The notes beneath the pieces are model-generated. The model was not told the origin of the DNA. It saw only the letters and a list, made by a program, of their open reading frames with translations, and did no database searches. This document shows, in pieces, positions 5,727-6,296 of a DNA stretch of 6,296 nt. A program made the translations under genes and the position numbers. The stretch comes from Dermatophilaceae bacterium (GTDB taxonomy: Bacteria; Actinomycetota; Actinomycetes; Actinomycetales; Dermatophilaceae): NCBI GenBank assembly GCA_013361975.1, contig JABFXB010000248.1:1-6296 (forward strand), read 5' to 3'. How positions within the stretch are numbered: the stretch's first letter is position 1; every line of letters begins with the position of its first letter.

Positions 5727-6296
5727 TCAACGCACCTCGGTGATCTCGGGGCCGCGTTCGAACGGGTTGAGGTCGTCGCCACGGGAGTCGTCACCCGGCT
5801 GCTCTGCCTGGGCGACTCCGTCGGCGTCGGGCAGGCGCAGCGGCAGCAGCTCGCGGGGCGGCATCGCGTCGGCGCCACGGTCGACCACCGCCGTGCGGAT
5901 GACCTCGTGCACGCCCTCGGCAGCGGCCGGCTCGATCGCAGCGCGGCCGGACACCACCGCGCGCAGGAACCAGCGCGGCCCGTCGACACCGACGAAGCGC
6001 GCGGGCATGAAGACGGTGCGACCGTCGGGACCGGCCTGCGGCATGCGGGTGAGCAGCTCCTCGCCGAACTCGCCCGTGAGCACCTCGGCGGTGCCGCCGG
6101 CGTCGACGATGCTCGCCGCGATCTCGTTGCGGATGTCGATCCAGACGCCCTCGGTGCGTGGGGCGGCGAAGGCCTGGAGCTGGACCGCGGACTCGCCGAC
6201 GACCGCGGTCACACCGGTGATCTGCTGCTCCTGCTCGTTGATCTCGAGGCGCAGCTCCATGCCCTGCTGGCCGCGCAACCAGATGGCGCCGAGGTT
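5727..6296 (-). CDS. DUF3710 family protein (N-terminus cut by window edge)
   Basis: The last 189 residues of a DUF3710 protein, a soluble actinobacterial family of unknown function (M. tuberculosis Rv2696c by position, from memory). The frame is open to the right edge and reads NLGAIWLRGQQGMELRLEI, a mid-protein family signature, so the true start lies outside; full-length members are roughly 230-260 aa. An internal TTG at 6278 is not a credible start. Visible landmarks are GVWIDIRNEIAASI (in-window residues ~51-64), the GEFGEELLTRMP stretch, the FMPARFVGVDGPRWFLRAVV core (~97-116) and the terminal LPLRLP followed by a disordered acidic tail ending FERGPEITEVR. There is no signal peptide or membrane segment in the visible part. 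It is the first gene in the window of the minus-strand operon with the OB-fold and DUF3159 genes. In related genomes dut (dUTPase) lies just upstream, which would be immediately right of this window. Confidence 0.9.
   Translation of the reverse strand, partial: NLGAIWLRGQQGMELRLEINEQEQQITGVTAVVGESAVQLQAFAAPRTEGVWIDIRNEIAASIVDAGGTAEVLTGEFGEELLTRMPQAGPDGRTVFMPARFVGVDGPRWFLRAVVSGRAAIEPAAAEGVHEVIRTAVVDRGADAMPPRELLPLRLPDADGVAQAEQPGDDSRGDDLNPFERGPEITEVR

Noticed and set aside
5681..5989. Long N-terminal extension of the OB-fold gene to 5989 (233 aa)
   Set aside because: It would overlap about 260 bases of DUF3710 with Arg/Ser-rich sequence, while a good ribosome-binding site precedes the GTG at 5680.
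1..6296. Mobile element, CRISPR array, tRNA or rRNA gene
   Set aside because: I found no transposase or integrase motifs, terminal inverted repeats, spaced direct repeats or RNA-gene signatures; gene order and composition look like uninterrupted core chromosome.

Overview
This is a gene-dense, very GC-rich window from an actinobacterium, reading as ordinary chromosomal core rather than a mobile or phage region. The taxonomic evidence is strong G/C bias at third codon positions, two leaderless-looking GTG starts placed 6-7 bases behind TANNNT boxes, and two protein families largely confined to Actinobacteria (DUF3159 and DUF3710). From memory, the gene order matches the Mycobacterium tuberculosis block Rv2689c-Rv2697c (TrmA-like methyltransferase, membrane permease, ceoB, ceoC, DUF3159, OB-fold protein, DUF3710, then dut). 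The protein details look more like a Micrococcales-type actinobacterium than a Mycobacterium, but this is only a guess.

Layout. Positions 1-3007 (minus strand) hold a permease followed by a TrmA-family RNA methyltransferase. They are joined by a 4-base GTGA overlap, and the methyltransferase runs off the left edge. Positions 3008-3150 are a divergent promoter region with one TANNNT box facing each way and three copies of a 9-base GC repeat between them. Positions 3151-4522 (plus strand) hold two tandem TrkA/RCK proteins, equivalents of CeoB and CeoC. A 38-base convergent gap with a small GC hairpin follows. Positions 4561-6296 (minus strand) hold DUF3710 (cut by the right edge), an OB-fold protein and a DUF3159 membrane protein, read in that order as a probable operon. 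No stretch longer than about 145 bases lacks a gene.

Biology. The main point is that the permease is not a generic amino-acid permease. Every residue I recall as lining the K+ site of Bacillus subtilis KimA (KUP superfamily) is present at the matching position. The locus therefore looks like a self-contained potassium module: a KimA-type K+/H+ symporter facing two cytosolic RCK/TrkA nucleotide-binding subunits, with no TrkH/KtrB pore gene in the window. A physical or functional link between the RCK pair and the permease is inference, but it is the most interesting testable idea here. The methyltransferase (RNA modification) and the DUF3710/OB-fold/DUF3159 operon have no obvious functional tie to potassium and probably reflect conserved actinobacterial gene order.
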